Positions 21,647 to 34,050 of a stretch of DNA of 64,000 nucleotides are shown here, one piece after another. Every line of letters begins with the position of its first letter. The first letter of the stretch is position 1. The stretch comes from Rutstroemia sp. NJR-2017a BVV2 (Eukaryota > Ascomycota > Leotiomycetes > Helotiales > Rutstroemiaceae). The position numbers and the translations under genes were made by a program. The notes below the pieces were generated by a model that was given only the letters and a program-made list of their open reading frames with translations, was not told the DNA's origin and did no database searches. The DNA is taken from assembly GCA_002946415.1 (NCBI GenBank), contig NJPS01000033.1:620001-684000 (forward strand). The letters run 5' to 3'.

Positions 21647-23809
21647 ATGTCTCTCCCAACTACTATGAAAGCTTTGAGGTACGTTTCATGGCAGCAGTTC
21701 CTCACACTTCCCCCGCTGGATACAGCAGAAAGGGTTGAGCAACACCTTTGGCTTCGAACAGGCAAACAAGAACAGAGAAGAAAAGAAGCTAACATACGCA
21801 TCTTCAACAGATACTCAAAGCCAGAAGAATATGGAATCGTTGAGGTTCCTCTCCCTAAGCTCCGTGACAACGACATCTTGGTGAAGGTCAAGGCCTGCGG
21901 TGTCTGCGGAACCGACTTGCACATTCACGAAGGAGAATTCATTGCAAAGGTATGTGGAAGGGAACTCTCCTTTATATATCCGAAGAAGTAGGATTTAGTT
22001 TCCGGCTCAGACCAATTGGATTGGCTGGAGCGTCTTCTTGTGGCATACCTGGATGGGTACTTGACGTTATCAGTTTGGGTTTCAGGCTAAACATAATGGG
22101 ATGGATATTCTTGCGTGATTCATGCTAATATTTGCTTTTGTTGCAGTTCCCTCTTATTCCTGGTATGTTTTGTGTACCTTGTTTCGTCTCGAAATTCCCC
22201 GGGCTTCGGCGGCCCATAAGCTTCGTTGCGTCTACATGGCACAACAGTATAACCCACATACACATACGCATATGCGAATGAGGCATCGTCCTTTGCTGTA
22301 TCAACATGATATGCCTATGGCAGATTATCTAGACCGCACCAATAGCTTTATTTTCGCCCTAGCTTATCAAAAGCTTTTGGTTGACATTTCTGCTTCCAAT
22401 TGCATACTAATATCTCACAGGACATGAAACCGTCGGCGTGGTTGCTGCCACCGGACCTAAGGTCAAAGGCTTCAACGTTGGTGACAGAGTTGTTGCTGAG
22501 TAAGTGTTCCTCTGCTCCTCTGAATGTTGTATACTAATCCATTGCAGTAACTCAGAACTTTGCGAAGAGGTTCGTAATCTTTGCCCAGTCTTTTTTCAAT
22601 GCAAAAGCTACCATGCATGAAATGCTTCAATGTGCATTTCCACTTCAGAAGACAAATCTAACTTCATCACTAGTGCTTCTACTGCCGTCGTGGTCAACTC
22701 TTGCTGTGTGAGAAGTTCGAGGCACATGGTGTTACTATGGGTAAGTTCACTTCTAGATCCGACATGCACAGCATTTCTAATACAGAACAGATGGTGGATT
22801 CGCGGAATACTGCGCATACGTAAGTTATTCTGATCATGAGTAAGTGATTGTACTAATACAATTCAGCCAGCAGGAAAGGTCTTCAAGATCGAAAATCTGT
22901 CAGACGTTGATGTGAGTAGCAGACTTCTTCAATTCAGCCTCCATGTTTGACTAATCATCCCAGGCTACTCTCCTCGAACCCGCTTCATGTGCTGCCCACG
23001 GTCTTGAGAAGATTGCACCAAAATTGGGCTCATCTGTTCTCATGTTCGGCGCTGGACCAACCGGTCTCGTCCTCGCACAAAGTATGTGATTCCTTAGCCT
23101 TCCAACTAGAGACTAGCTTTCCTCGACCACAGTGATACTGACATTTATCAGTGCTCCGTCAAAACGGAGGTTGCAAGGTCGTTCTTGCTGCACCTCAAGG
23201 TCTGAAGATGGAGCTCGCAAAGAAGCTCGATGCTGCTGATGTGAGTTTCGATGTTGAGATTATCTGATCTTCTTTCTGACAATTTGAATTAGGTCTACGT
23301 TGAGCTTTCCCGTGATAACCCAGAGGTTCAATTCAACAAGATCAAGGAAGATAACAAGTACGGATTTGACATTGTTGTTGAAGCCAGTACGTCGGACCCT
23401 TTCATTTCTTCTTATTTGCTCGAATGTGATGTGCTGACCCAAACTAGCCGGTAGCCCCAAGATTCTAGAAGACGCTATCAACTACGTTCGTCGTGGAGGT
23501 AAGCTCGTGGTCTATGGTGTCTACGCCAGTTCCGCCAGAGTCTCCTGGCCACCAAGCAAGATCTTCGGCGACGAAATCACCATTCTCGGTTCTTTCTCTG
23601 AGACATACATGTTCCGTAAGTCACCTCAAATCTTTGAAAAACACCTTCCATACTAATAACATGTAGCCGCTGCTATCGACTACCTCGATTCTGGCAAAGT
23701 CAAGGTCGAGGGTATTGTCAACAAGACCTTCAAGCTTGAGCAATGGGGTGAGGCTCTGGAGTCGATCAAGAACAAGAGCGCCATCAAGGCTGCTATCGTC
23801 TTTGATTAA
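21647..23809 (+). CDS. Zinc-dependent polyol dehydrogenase (D-arabinitol/sorbitol dehydrogenase type)
   Basis: Thirteen exons join to 346 residues: 21647-21678, 21811-21949, 22147-22162, 22421-22499, 22548-22569, 22674-22740, 22791-22819, 22867-22911, 22964-23081, 23152-23240, 23293-23386, 23448-23615, 23667-23809. It is a medium-chain dehydrogenase. Catalytic zinc ligands are in CGVCGTDLH and GHETVGVV, and structural zinc ligands in [15 protein letters not shown]. The Rossmann motif is [12 protein letters not shown]. Residues after the second strand lack a clear acidic NAD-selecting residue ([17 protein letters not shown]), which would suit NADP. The start [18 protein letters not shown] resembles fungal D-arabinitol dehydrogenases (ARD1), which interconvert arabinitol with ribulose or xylulose. 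The substrate is inferred. Introns 2 and 3 are long (197 and 258 nt); splicing is otherwise unambiguous. Confidence 0.9.
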
Positions 23810-24080
23810 ATGTGGTTGAAATGATATCCTAAAGAGAGGGAACTGTATTGGCTCAGATATTGCTAGAAAGTTCATAGTAGAGCTAGATCGGAATGGCCTA
23901 GAGGGTTACATTCCCATGAATAAATGAATGAATGAAATGTATTCAATATTGCTTGCCTTTCGTAAAATATCCAGTGAGAATAAATACCCTGATCGATGTA
24001 CAAAAAGGAACAATCCAACGATTTTGACTTCATTACTTCCTACATTATCTACGCACTAATCCATTTACTCCTTCATTCAT

Positions 24081-25595
24081 CTACCTCGCATTATAACTAT
24101 GAATCCTCGTCGCCCAACCAGGCAACATCTCCCCCCAACTCGGATCCGCCGCACCAAACCCCGCTCGCGTCGCCTCATCTACTAATCCCTTCCCTAACTC
24201 AATCGCATTCCCCCTAAGCACCGGATCCCAGAACGTCGCCAGCCTAACCATCTCTCTCAACTGATCAGAATACGGCCCCCCGACATCCAGATCCCTCCTC
24301 CGCGACCCCGTTCCCGACATCCACGTCTCACTATCCAGCGTGCCCCACGTCTTGAAATCGAAATGCGACCACGCGCCTACGAACGGGGTCCCGGTAGACC
24401 GGATATACGTGTTGCACGGCCGGCAGAGATTGTATATACACGCGCCGAGGGCGTAGAGGTCGGAGGAATGGGAGTGTGCTTTTCCGGGGGGGAAGAACTG
24501 GAGTTGACTGGCGGAGGGGAACGGGAAGTGTAGGAGTTCGGGGGCGAAAAAGGGTTTGCTGCCGAGGAGGTGCGAGCTAAGTTGGTAGGGGTCGGTGGAG
24601 GGAGTGGCGGTGGAGAGACCGAAGTCGGAGAGTACGAGGTAGGGGTATTTGAGGTGGGTGAGGGTGCTGCGGGAGCGGAGGAGGATGTTGTCGGGTTTGA
24701 TGTCGCGGTGTAGAACGGGGGACCAGGTGGGGAGGGGGAGGGCACTGGGAGAGCGGGCGTCGGCGTCGGTGGCGAAGGAACGTCCGCCCATGAGGTACGA
24801 GAGCCCGTCGCAGAGGCCGATGAATGCGTGCCAGGCGAAGCGCTCGGGGATGTGCGACTCCTGTGCGGTGCCGATGCGCTTGGCGTATTGGTTGATGAGG
24901 TCTTGGAGCGAGCCGCGGTCGCAGAACTCGAGGTAGAGGGAGGCGGCGGTGGGGTGGTCGAGGCTCGGGTAGATGAAGGCGTGAATCGCGTTGGCGAGCG
25001 CGGGGTGCATAAGCTTGCGGGTTATTAGGATCTCGTTTACGCCTAGGTTGGGCTCGCCGTTCCGAAGAGGTGTGAGCGTTTCGGGGGTGAAGCGCTTTTC
25101 GACGTCGAGTTTGGAGTGTCCGATGCCTTTGATACGAACGACGTATACGCCGCCGTTCATGCCGCCGAGACCCCCGCCGCCGTCGTCGATGGTGTGGACG
25201 ATTTCGTATTTGTGGCGGTTGTTTGAGAAGCTGAGAGCTGGCCGCTTCATCCTCTGGAGAAGACCTGGAGTGTTTTTTGTGACGGTTGCCGATTCACGCA
25301 GCTCTTTTGGCACACTCAGAAGTCGGGATTCTAGCTCTTTCTTCCCGAAGCGTGGGTTCTTAGTGGTCTTTTCTCCGGTTTCTGTGTTGTAGTAATATTC
25401 GCGAGCCATGTTCCCGGTACCTTCTATTCGAAGTTGCCATGGTCGAGGAATAACACCAAAGGTGGGGTGGTGATATGTTGTATAGTTGCCTTCAACGTAA
25501 TACACTCTGTTGTTGGAGGGATCGATTCTTGCTATCCATCCATCTGGGAGCGTGGACATCTCCGCAAGAGGAACGATTGTCCTGTTGCTTGGCAT
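24081..25595 (-). CDS. Protein kinase with two N-terminal WW-like domains
   Basis: One exon, 504 residues from the ATG at 25595 (context CGACAATGCC); a longer frame begins at 25781, but its N-terminus looks like leader sequence. Residues 16-44 (LPDGW to YHHP) and about 52-82 (PW to KTTKNP) read as WW domains: each keeps the first Trp, the Tyr pair and the final Pro, but the second Trp is Tyr in one and Lys in the other. The kinase follows: a Gly-rich loop (DDGGGGLGGMNGG), VEKRF lysine, NEILITRKL glutamate, HRDIKPDN near 295, DFG near 325, and FFAPELL. All catalytic residues are present, so it should be active. No close family name comes to mind. It is convergent with the dehydrogenase (271 bp apart). 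Confidence 0.8.
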   Translation of the reverse strand: MPSNRTIVPLAEMSTLPDGWIARIDPSNNRVYYVEGNYTTYHHPTFGVIPRPWQLRIEGTGNMAREYYYNTETGEKTTKNPRFGKKELESRLLSVPKELRESATVTKNTPGLLQRMKRPALSFSNNRHKYEIVHTIDDGGGGLGGMNGGVYVVRIKGIGHSKLDVEKRFTPETLTPLRNGEPNLGVNEILITRKLMHPALANAIHAFIYPSLDHPTAASLYLEFCDRGSLQDLINQYAKRIGTAQESHIPERFAWHAFIGLCDGLSYLMGGRSFATDADARSPSALPLPTWSPVLHRDIKPDNILLRSRSTLTHLKYPYLVLSDFGLSTATPSTDPYQLSSHLLGSKPFFAPELLHFPFPSASQLQFFPPGKAHSHSSDLYALGACIYNLCRPCNTYIRSTGTPFVGAWSHFDFKTWGTLDSETWMSGTGSRRRDLDVGGPYSDQLREMVRLATFWDPVLRGNAIELGKGLVDEATRAGFGAADPSWGEMLPGWATRIHSYNAR

Positions 25596-25941
25596 TGTCG
25601 AAGCAGGACTGGGCGCATATGAAAGACATCCTCTTGAAGGACACAAATAGGTGAGTATTTTTGCATATGTCTCTGATATATAGTGATGATATATAGTGAT
25701 GATAGATGAAAACAGGAACGATTCAGGTAACGAAGCCCTACCTTTAAGGGATGCTATGATTGATTCATATTTAAGCTCCATACTTTCGATGAAGCGGATA
25801 AGTACTTGGAGTCATGGACATGAATAAAAGGAAACGAGATGTATCAGTCACATAAACGACATCAGGTACATCTGTGAATCACCATTACCATATAAAGCTC
25901 GAGGTTTCCGTTCCACTTCCACAAACGTACCGTAAATCAAA
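25596..25941. promoter_or_regulatory. Divergent region with a 14-bp tandem duplication
   Basis: 346 bp between divergent genes. At about 25673-25702 the unit GATATATAGTGAT is repeated nearly twice in tandem. It probably holds both promoters and the kinase leader. Confidence 0.45.
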
Positions 25942-26651
25942 ATGCTAATACAAGAAGAAAGATATAAGTTTGAGCTCTGCAAGAGGCATGGGGTTGATCT
26001 CCATGCTCTCATAACAGAGCAGCAAACTTTAGCTCCAATGGGGCAAACAGGCGTTGGCTATGACATGTCCGAAAATCGCCTACTCAAGAAGACTCATGAA
26101 TCAGATTGCTATAATCTTAGGAGCTTGCCGGTAAGGTATAACAGTAAGAGGTATGCAGTATTGTGGGCTACACCTAAACCCCCACAGGAAGAGACGTTTG
26201 AAAACAGACTCGAGTATTACCGCAAGTTCTTCATCGATGAGCCAGTATCACGACGAGTGCGGGAGGACGATGAAACCGATGAGATACGGGTACGTTTAAG
26301 TCACGTACACTTGTATTACTTCTTGTTTGGGAACAATACTAAGTTGGTCCAATGGTGTAGAACGAGCGACTTTTCAAGCAACTACGCCAGGAATCGTGGA
26401 AAGAACCAATAAGAAAACGAGAGCAACCGGTAAGTGAAACGATGCTGGGCAAGTACAGAGGAGTACTACAAGTGGGAGCTTTCTGGCAGAATGTCAGGAT
26501 GGAACTGCAGATCGATGAAGACGATGATGAAGAAATCGTTCCTATGGAAGTGTCTACAAGCCCGTCAGACGCGACCGTACGAAGCGAAAACGTAAAGCGA
26601 CGAAGAGATTGCCGTTCATACATAGTGAAGAGACCAACAGAAGTCATCTAG
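25942..26651 (+). CDS. Hypothetical protein, fungal
   Basis: Two exons (25942-26289, 26361-26651) give 212 residues. The 71-nt intron (GTACGT to GTGTAG) restores continuous reading from EDDETDEIR to NERLFKQLRQESW. An optional second intron (GTAAGT at about 26429) cannot be excluded. I recognise no domain. The protein is charged, with no signal peptide or membrane segment, a Tyr/Arg-rich middle (NRLEYYRKFF), an acidic patch (IDEDDDEEIV) and a basic tail (SENVKRRRDCRSY). The intron and steady coding frames support a real gene; function is unknown. It lies 197 bp upstream of coatomer epsilon on the same strand. Confidence 0.6.
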
Positions 26652-26848
26652 ATGAAGGTTCGGGAGGTTTAATAAATTTCCGAGCAGGGAGGGTCTTTAT
26701 GGGTTCAGGGTGATCCCCAGAATTTATTAGCTTTTTAGCTCCCACCATCGGGATCTTCCGTCACCCTTGACCGAATTCAACACGTATCTCTCGAAACCGA
26801 CAAAGCTTGCACCTCAATTCTACAGATTCCGCCCATCAACCACCCATC

Positions 26849-27906
26849 ATGGATCCATTTTCCGCCGAAGGCGAGCTCCTCAACCTGCACAATTACTTCC
26901 ACCAAGGCCAATACCAAGAAGCCATCGATTTCGACACCAGCGCCCTCTCCCCCGAAAACGCCCTGCCGGCGCGCGTGATATCGTTGCGAGCACAAATCGC
27001 ATTGGGCCAGGCAGAGGACGTGCTCGCAGATGTGCTGGGGGAAAAGGAGGCGGAGTTGAAGGCTGTGGGGGCGTTGGCGATGCTGGCGAATGGGGATGAG
27101 GAGAAGGCGGTCATGATGGTCGAGAAGTTGATGGAGAGTGATAAGGAGAATGCGGTGGTGCAGGTGCTGGGCGCGACGGTGTTGCAGGCGGCGGGGAAGA
27201 GTGAGGAGGCGTTGGGATTGTTGGGATTACATCAGGGAAATCGTAGGTTTTGGATTGGGGATCGTGTGGATGGGCAATGCGCTGACGATGATGTTAGTTG
27301 AGGCTGTTGCTTTGATTGTGCAGATCCATTTGGAGCAGAACAGGACAGATCTTGCGATTAAGGAGGTTCAGCAGGCTAGGAGATGGGCTCAGGATAGTTT
27401 ATTAGTCAACTTGGCAGAGTCTTGGGTGGGATTACGAGTGGTAGGTTTCATGCTTTATATCTCATTGGGAGGGAGAGCAGCTATTTACAAATATTTTCCA
27501 GGGCGGAGAGAAATACCAACAAGCCTTCTACGTCTTCGAAGAACTCGCACAAGCAGCCTCAACATCCTCAACTCGAAGTTTAGTCGCGCAAGCTATTGCG
27601 GAGATCCACTTGGGACGGTTAGAGGAGGCCGAAGCGGCTCTGGACCAGGCATTTAGCAAAGACCCAGAACATGCGGAGGTTCTGGCGAATAAGATTGTCT
27701 TGAATGTCATCTCCGGGAAGGATAACAGTGATTTGACCAGGTATGCTTTTCTTTCTGGGGAAATTTACACGCTTCCGTTCCGCTAACGTACACTTAGTTC
27801 ACTGGCGAACACTTCCCCGGAACATGCGTTTTTGAAAGATATCGAGGAGAAGAGTGCACTATTTGATAAAGCGGCTACCAAGTTCTCCGCAAAGGTATCC
27901 GCATAA
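26849..27906 (+). CDS. SEC28: Coatomer epsilon subunit (COPI)
   Basis: Four exons (26849-27242, 27298-27440, 27502-27740, 27798-27906) encode 294 residues, the usual length. Introns are 55, 61 and 57 nt. The start MDPFSAEGELLNLHNYFHQG and the TPR-like helices throughout match epsilon-COP: HQGQYQEAIDFD, IHLEQNRTDLAIKEV, HLGRLEEAEAALDQA, NKIVLNVISGKD. Epsilon-COP is a TPR solenoid that clamps the C-terminal domain of alpha-COP in the COPI cage for Golgi-to-ER traffic. Without splicing, the frame breaks after GLHQGN; with it, LEAVALIVQIHL follows. Together with SEC31 and GET2, this makes three early-secretory-pathway genes within 20 kb; no shared regulation is visible. Confidence 0.93.
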
Positions 27907-30380
27907 GCATGGATAGAGGTCAATCTGGGGCGTTGTGGGAATTGACGTCGTTAGTAGCCGAGTCATAGAAAATAAAAGGTATCGTGAGAGTACAAACATC
28001 ATAAAATTCCGGGGTCGAGCTCCGTTCTCTGAAAGCTGGAGGCGAAGATAGGCGTGGATGTCGTAGATATCGTGGATGTCATAAGACTATTACGGTCTTA
28101 ATCATGCAAAAGTTGGTGATAGACGCAAGCTATGTATTGAAGTGACGAAGTCGATGACATTCGTGCCATATCATTGATGGGTTCGATGTCCGCTTTCATA
28201 AGCGAAAAACATCGTGAAAATGTTGCAACGTCAATTCACGTCAACCATCGTGAAAAATGAATCAGCTGGTACAACAAGGAAGCGTCGCTGCATGACATGT
28301 ACGACGACGTAGTCTCATGATAACCTCATTTAGCAGAATACTATCTGAGCTCGAAAATGCAATCTTACGGCAAAACCAATTTTTGGCTGCCCTGCAATGC
28401 ACCAACGCCGCGTGCGTAGTTCATTTCACGATAGCTTCAAAAAGACCAAACTTGGCAAAAAAATAAATACCGCAAAAATAGTTGCTGCATACTGACATCA
28501 CCAACTGGTTTCCCCACACCCTCTTAGTCGAGTGAACACGGTATCTTTCCCGCCTCCCGTTTTCGGACAATACAGTACTTCGTAGACTGCTTCGTACTCA
28601 CGATGCAGTCGGCGAGACGCAGAATGACGATGGTCGGATTTGTCCTCGCCGCTCACTTACAGTGTTGTGCGGCGTTTGCCCTGCAGCCGGGGAGGAGGGA
28701 GGAAGAGGAGGAAGAGATAAGCCTTGCAGGTCGAGTACGCGGGCTGCATATTGGCCTTGGTACAAAGTACGAAGTATGTACTCCGTAGCAAAGTAGTAGT
28801 CGGAGTGCAGAGGCAACGACTCAATGTCAAGCCACGATACAAGCGCCAGTTGGATTGGACGGGACTCCTTCACCGTCTATCTGACGCAGGGACTGCAGTA
28901 AGGAATCGCACGTTTCATTTTGGTTGGTTGGAATATGGTGCGTCGAGACTATGCAAATGCATTTCATCTTTTGCTGCACGAATCAGTCACCACATGTTAC
29001 TTCGTAGGTGCACTCCGTGAGCAACTCCCGGTGCTGATAGGCAGAGACCAACGGCAGGTCGAGATCGGTGATAAGTGATGGACAGGGGAAGTGATGGCGC
29101 TAGTGCTATGATGTCATACTTGGCTTGTTGCTCGTGTCAAAAAACTCAGTTGTCGAGGTACCCGTGTTTACGATGCTGGCAGCAACGCATACTTGGTAGT
29201 CCCTTTCTTCACACCTAGCAGTAATTTCGAAATCCCACGTATCAGAGGTCTAGAAGCTTCCGTCTAGTAAACAATCCTCTTCCACCTGTTTCGAATCACG
29301 ACTGTTTCCCATCAAAAATAACCAAATTAGAATCCATCTTTCCACCCTTCCCCCACCACCCACGGCCCACTGAAAACCTGGCACTGCCCCTCCCCCAACA
29401 ACCAGTCTGTTGCCCCACCATACCAACTGAGTGGAAAGGATACGCTGGACTAACTGAGGTTCTGAACCCTTCCAGCAGATGAAAAAGCACGATACTGACT
29501 AGCACGCCTAGGTAGCCACTCTCAAGCCACTGCAGCCAACCAGATATCCACATTTACCTGCTTCGGGGTATTATTCCTTCCACTGCACTGTGCATAGACC
29601 CAGGCCGATGTAATCTTCGGCCCTCACCTACTTCGTACAGGAAACAGCCAGGATCACCACGATCGAGGTTGTGGTTCCCCCATCGATTTCAAGGAAATGT
29701 TGGCCACTCGAACCAATAGTGCGACAGCTGCAGAAGTCTTGCTCACCCCCGTCGGTCGAGACGAATGACGGCTTCCGTGGTCTAGGTCTCTAGCCAGGAG
29801 AATTAGGAGAAGTCGGAGACTGCGAGCCCGGGGCTAAGATGATCGTGAGAATTTTCACGAATGCTAGATATGGATGTTTCTTGTTTGCTGTGCGTGTGGG
29901 CGAGCGAGCCGCCGGAGTCAGAGCAAGAACGTGGTGTATAAAATTCCACAACCGCCACCCCTCTGGTCGAGCTATCCTCCCAATTTGAAACCAACCAACA
30001 CAACACTGCACAGCACAGCGCAGCAAAACAACAACAACAACTTCGATCCCTCGAAAACTCATCGGCGCCTAAGCTCTTTTCATCTACAATCCATAAAACA
30101 GTCTACTTTAGAGTAGAAGTTGGGACCCATATATATCAACCCGCCGCTCCGCTTCTTAACCTTTCCCATCAGCTGCTATCTATATCACTTATCAACACCC
30201 GCCTTCAACCCCCGTTCCTGCTTACTGAGAAGACATCGAGTTTTCGATTTCGATCCAGATTACCACATCAAGTCCCTAGCCACTCGACCAGTTCACTCTA
30301 GTGTCCTTGACCACCCTGCCTAGTACGATATATTCTTTCATAAAGTCGAACCCTTCTTCAAAACTTCTTCTCTCTTCAAT
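27907..30380. other. Gene-free 2.5 kb upstream of the HAD phosphatase
   Basis: No credible gene: the short frames lack domains. It holds four exact copies of the 9-mer TACGAAGTA or its reverse complement (28576, 28768, 28998, 29629), plus variants at 28589 and 28779. The last 500 bp (about 29880-30380) is pyrimidine- and A-rich and looks like a long leader. Confidence 0.45.
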
Positions 30381-31509
30381 ATGCCCGCCGCAACTACTCC
30401 ACCCTCTATCCGCACAAAAGACCTGAGTGTTAAGAAAACCAGTTACGCCAGAACACAAGATCCCGAAATGTTGAAGGCCAAGAGAAAGATCATCTGTTTC
30501 TCAGGTATGTGCACTTCCTGTTCTGACCACCACCAGCTCCTCCTCCTCTCACTTTCACACTTACTGATATTTTGGGTCTGCAGATTTCGATGGCACCATC
30601 TTCATGCAAGATACCGGACATGTTCTCTTCGACGCCCATGGATGCGGTGAAGAACGCCGTTTGATCCTCGATGAACAAATCAAGACTGGCGAGCGATCCT
30701 TCCGTGAGGTCTCGGAAGAGATGTGGGGATCTCTGAGAGTGCCTTTCGAGGATGGTTTCACTGTCATGGAAAAGACTCTCGAGATTGACCCCGACTTCCA
30801 AAAGTTCCACCGATTCTGCATTGACAACAACATCCCATTCAACGTCATCAGTGCTGGATTAAAACCAGTCCTGAGGAGAGTCTTGGACAAGTTCTTGGGA
30901 GAAGAAGAGAGCAAGAGAATCGACATCGTCGCCAACGATGCTGTTATCGCCGAAGACGGAAGCGAATGGAAGCCAGTCTGGATCCACGACACCGAATTGG
31001 GTCACGACAAAGCTCTTTCCATCACTGAGGCCAGAGAACATGCTCAATTGGAATGCGAAGACGGGACCATCCCATTGATCGTTTTCATCGGAGACGGAGT
31101 ATCAGATCTTCCAGCCGCCAGACAAGCAGATGTCCTGTTCGCCAGACGCGGTCTCCGCTTGGAGGAGTACTGCATCGAGCACAAGATCCCTCACATCCCG
31201 TTCGACACCTTTGCCGATATCCAGAAAGAAGTAGAGAAGATCGCAGAGGAGGATCAAATCAAGACTGGTGGGGCTGGCAAGCCGGCAAGATTCAACCCCA
31301 GAGCCAATCTTTGGAGAAGAGTCTCAAGCAAGAACGCTGTAAGTTGCCACCATTCTAACTCATCAAGACTTCTTGATATTAACATTTCATACCAGGTTCC
31401 TTCATACGTTGCCGCTACGCCAACTAAGGAAGAAAAGATGTTCCTGTGGCCAGAATCATTCTCGGAGCTTAAGCAACCCGCTACTATCCAAGAGACAGTT
31501 GGAGCTTAA
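30381..31509 (+). CDS. HAD-superfamily phosphatase (DKMTPP/PHOSPHO-like)
   Basis: Three exons (30381-30504, 30584-31338, 31396-31509) encode 330 residues. The first intron sits just before the catalytic motif; splicing creates FSDFDGTIFMQD (Asp nucleophile near residue 43). Motif II is the NVISAG region, and motif IV is FIGDGVSDLPAARQAD. This layout, with a helical cap between motifs I and II, matches the 2,3-diketo-5-methylthio-1-phosphopentane phosphatase/PHOSPHO-like group. Similar fungal proteins are annotated as phosphoserine- or DKMTPP-type phosphatases. Small phosphorylated metabolites are the likely substrates; which one cannot be told. No membrane segment or signal is visible; it is probably cytosolic. 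Confidence 0.88.
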
Positions 31510-32307
31510 AGACATCAATTTTTTTCTTTTTCTTTTCTTTGCGGGTTTTAATTTGGGTTGCTAGTTAAGGCTTTACTTTACCGTTTTGCATGGCGTCGAG
31601 AAGGGAAAGGCATCAAAGATGGTGTTATTCGATTTGCTTTGGGAACCTCGTACATGAGATGAGATGAGCGAGTGCAGTATTTGGCTTTATATACAGAGCA
31701 TAAAATGCGGTATCATATCGTTACTGGAGATGAGATTGTGATTTGCGGCTAGGCTAGGCTATACAGATCAGATTGCGCGGTTTAGATAGATGGCTAGAAT
31801 GATAAAATCAGGATGCTCTCTCTAAACTTCAGTTACTGTGTGCTGAGTTCACAGCTTGATCTGACTACTGGGTTTGATCCTTGATGCAAATTATGTTTGA
31901 TGAGCCTTGGAGGATTTGAGAGGAAATAATTCTAAGGTTGCTAGGTAAGCAGACAAGGCTTCTCTTACATGCAGCAGGAGGAAGAGGAGATCGCCATACA
32001 GCTTGAAGATCAATCGCCAGCTCGGAAGATTTTGATATTTGGGTGAATACATAAAGCACCGGTATTAATTGCAAAAGATTCTTCATCTTTCATCCTTATT
32101 CGATGTTAATGCTGATGTGTACTGTACAGTAAACTGCAGAAAAATGGTAGGTAGTAAGCAACATATGGAATCATAGTGGCGTGCGATCCTAGGAGTGATT
32201 AAATACCCACGACGACGCCAACGTTGATTCTGAGGCATATCGACCGGTAGTAGTAACAAAATTAGGCTGGATGTTCCTCCGCTTTTGAACAGCCCGACAT
32301 CACTAAG
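31510..32307. other. Intergenic region, phosphatase 3' end to Zn2Cys6 promoter
   Basis: About 800 bp without a supported gene. It begins with a T-rich 3' UTR-like stretch and ends as the regulator promoter. Confidence 0.4.
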
Positions 32308-34050
32308 ATGGAAGCTGTAAGGAAACGGCGTGCGAGCAAACCGAAAGTTCGGACGGGATGTATAGCTTGCAAGTAAGCCAGTCCCTTAATGTGTCTAAGG
32401 CACCTCTCTATGGTGTCAGAGAAGTATCTATCTACATGGCTGAGGATCGAGTTGGGTTTCATTCAGAGCTGGCGAAGTGAAGCTAATTCTAATTCCAGGA
32501 CTCGGAGGGTAAAATGCGACGAGACGAAGCCTGTATGCTATAAGTAAGCAATCGAGGAAGCTCCGTTCGCCAAATACTTATATTTCACTTTTCCCAGATG
32601 CCAAGAGTACGGATCATCCTGCGCGTACCCGCCCCTTCGCGCGGCACCGCGTCCTCCAGATCGCGGCAGGCACCGTGCCCTCGTTCCCATTCAACCTCAT
32701 CCGCTGCAGCTGCCAGCCAGCCCCTCAGATCCATACTCATACTCCGAGGCAGAAGGACGCTACCACCGACTCTTCCACGAGAAACTAGCTTTCGATCTGA
32801 GCGGGTACTTTGACTCTCCGTTCTGGACACGGCTGATACCACAGCAATGTCATCAGGAACCAGCTATCAGAGACGCGGTCTTTGCTTTAAGCGCGCTGTA
32901 TAAATCCACGATATCCTCGAAGACTAATACGCCGAATCTAGCCCGGGACGACGAGCATGTGGCTTTCGCGTTGGTGAAGCAGAGTCATGCTATTAGGTCG
33001 TTGCGCAAAGCGCTGGCTAATGGAGAGCCGGAGATGAGGCTTGCGCTCGTAGGTAGCTTGCTGTTTTCTTGCTTTGAGAGTTTCTATGGGCATTGGGAGA
33101 CGGCGACGCAGCAGATTTATAACGGGCTTAAGATTTTGAAACGCGTGAACGAAGACGGGAAACGCAATGCCGGCCTTGCGGATATAAGTCTCGAAATGGG
33201 CTTGACGTTTCGCCGTCTGGAGATGCAGATATTGTCGTTTCTGGCTATGAACCCGATGCTGGAGCATCCGTTTGATGATATGATGGAAAATAAAATCAAT
33301 CTAGATATGCCGGATCAGTTTGTTACCTTTCATGAAGCTTTCGCCGCAGCGACTAATTTGGCGGTTGCGATTCTCCGGCATTTAAGAACGTCTGCTCGTT
33401 GCGGAAATATTCCAACTTCTGCGGACTTACTCAAACACCAGCACCAACACCTCCAAGAACGAATGTCCCAATGGAACAAATCCTACGACCTCGTCTTCCT
33501 CGGCATCTGCCAAAACCCCATCAGCCGCGAGTATCTCGGCGCCCTGCAACTCCGCATCTGTATGTGGAAATGCGAAATAATGATCGCGACAAGCCTCTCC
33601 CATTCAGAATCCATCTACGATAATTACACACCCCAGTTCCTTCGCATCACCCATTTCGCACGGCATTTGCTCCGCACAGATCAACAGGTCCGCGAGGCAG
33701 TCGCCCCGAAACTGCAGTATGGGATGGGGGTCATCATGGCGTTGTTTTTTACGGCGACGAGGTGTAGGGATGGGGAGGTGCGCAGGGAGGCGATTGCCAT
33801 ATTGAGGGAGTGGCCGTGTACCAATGGGATTTGGCATAGTTTGCAGGCGGCGGAGGTGGCGGAGTGGGTGGTGGGGTTGGAGGAGGGGGGGTGTGCTGGT
33901 GGTGAGAAGTTTATCCCTGAGGATGGGAGGGTGCAGTTGCGGAGTTTGAAGGTGGTGTTGGAGGATGGTGGGATTAGGGTGGAGTGTATGCAGTATTCTG
34001 GTAATGGTGGCTTGGAGCCCCGGAGAGCAAATTTACGTTGGGTCCATTGA
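32308..34050 (+). CDS. Zn2Cys6 transcription factor
   Basis: Three exons (32308-32372, 32499-32543, 32598-34050) give 520 residues. The DNA-binding domain is split over all three exons and appears only after splicing: Cys18, Cys21, Cys28, Cys35, Cys38 and Cys45, spaced C-X2-C-X6-C-X6-C-X2-C-X6-C, inside a basic start (EAVRKRRASKPKVRTG). The rest is the alpha-helical fungal regulator region (DAVFALSALYKS, RSLRKALANG, LLFSCFESFYGHW), of the kind found in sterol-uptake/aflatoxin-regulator-like proteins. It is probably a nuclear regulator of a nearby or metabolic gene set. Its neighbours are an HD-domain hydrolase and a decayed NmrA gene, so it could be the remains of a small accessory cluster. 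Confidence 0.9.

Noticed and set aside
28603..28788. Short frame with a hydrophobic start resembling a secreted peptide
   Set aside because: It has an internal Glu run, no cysteine pattern and overlaps the repeated TACGAAGTA region; no support beyond the open frame.
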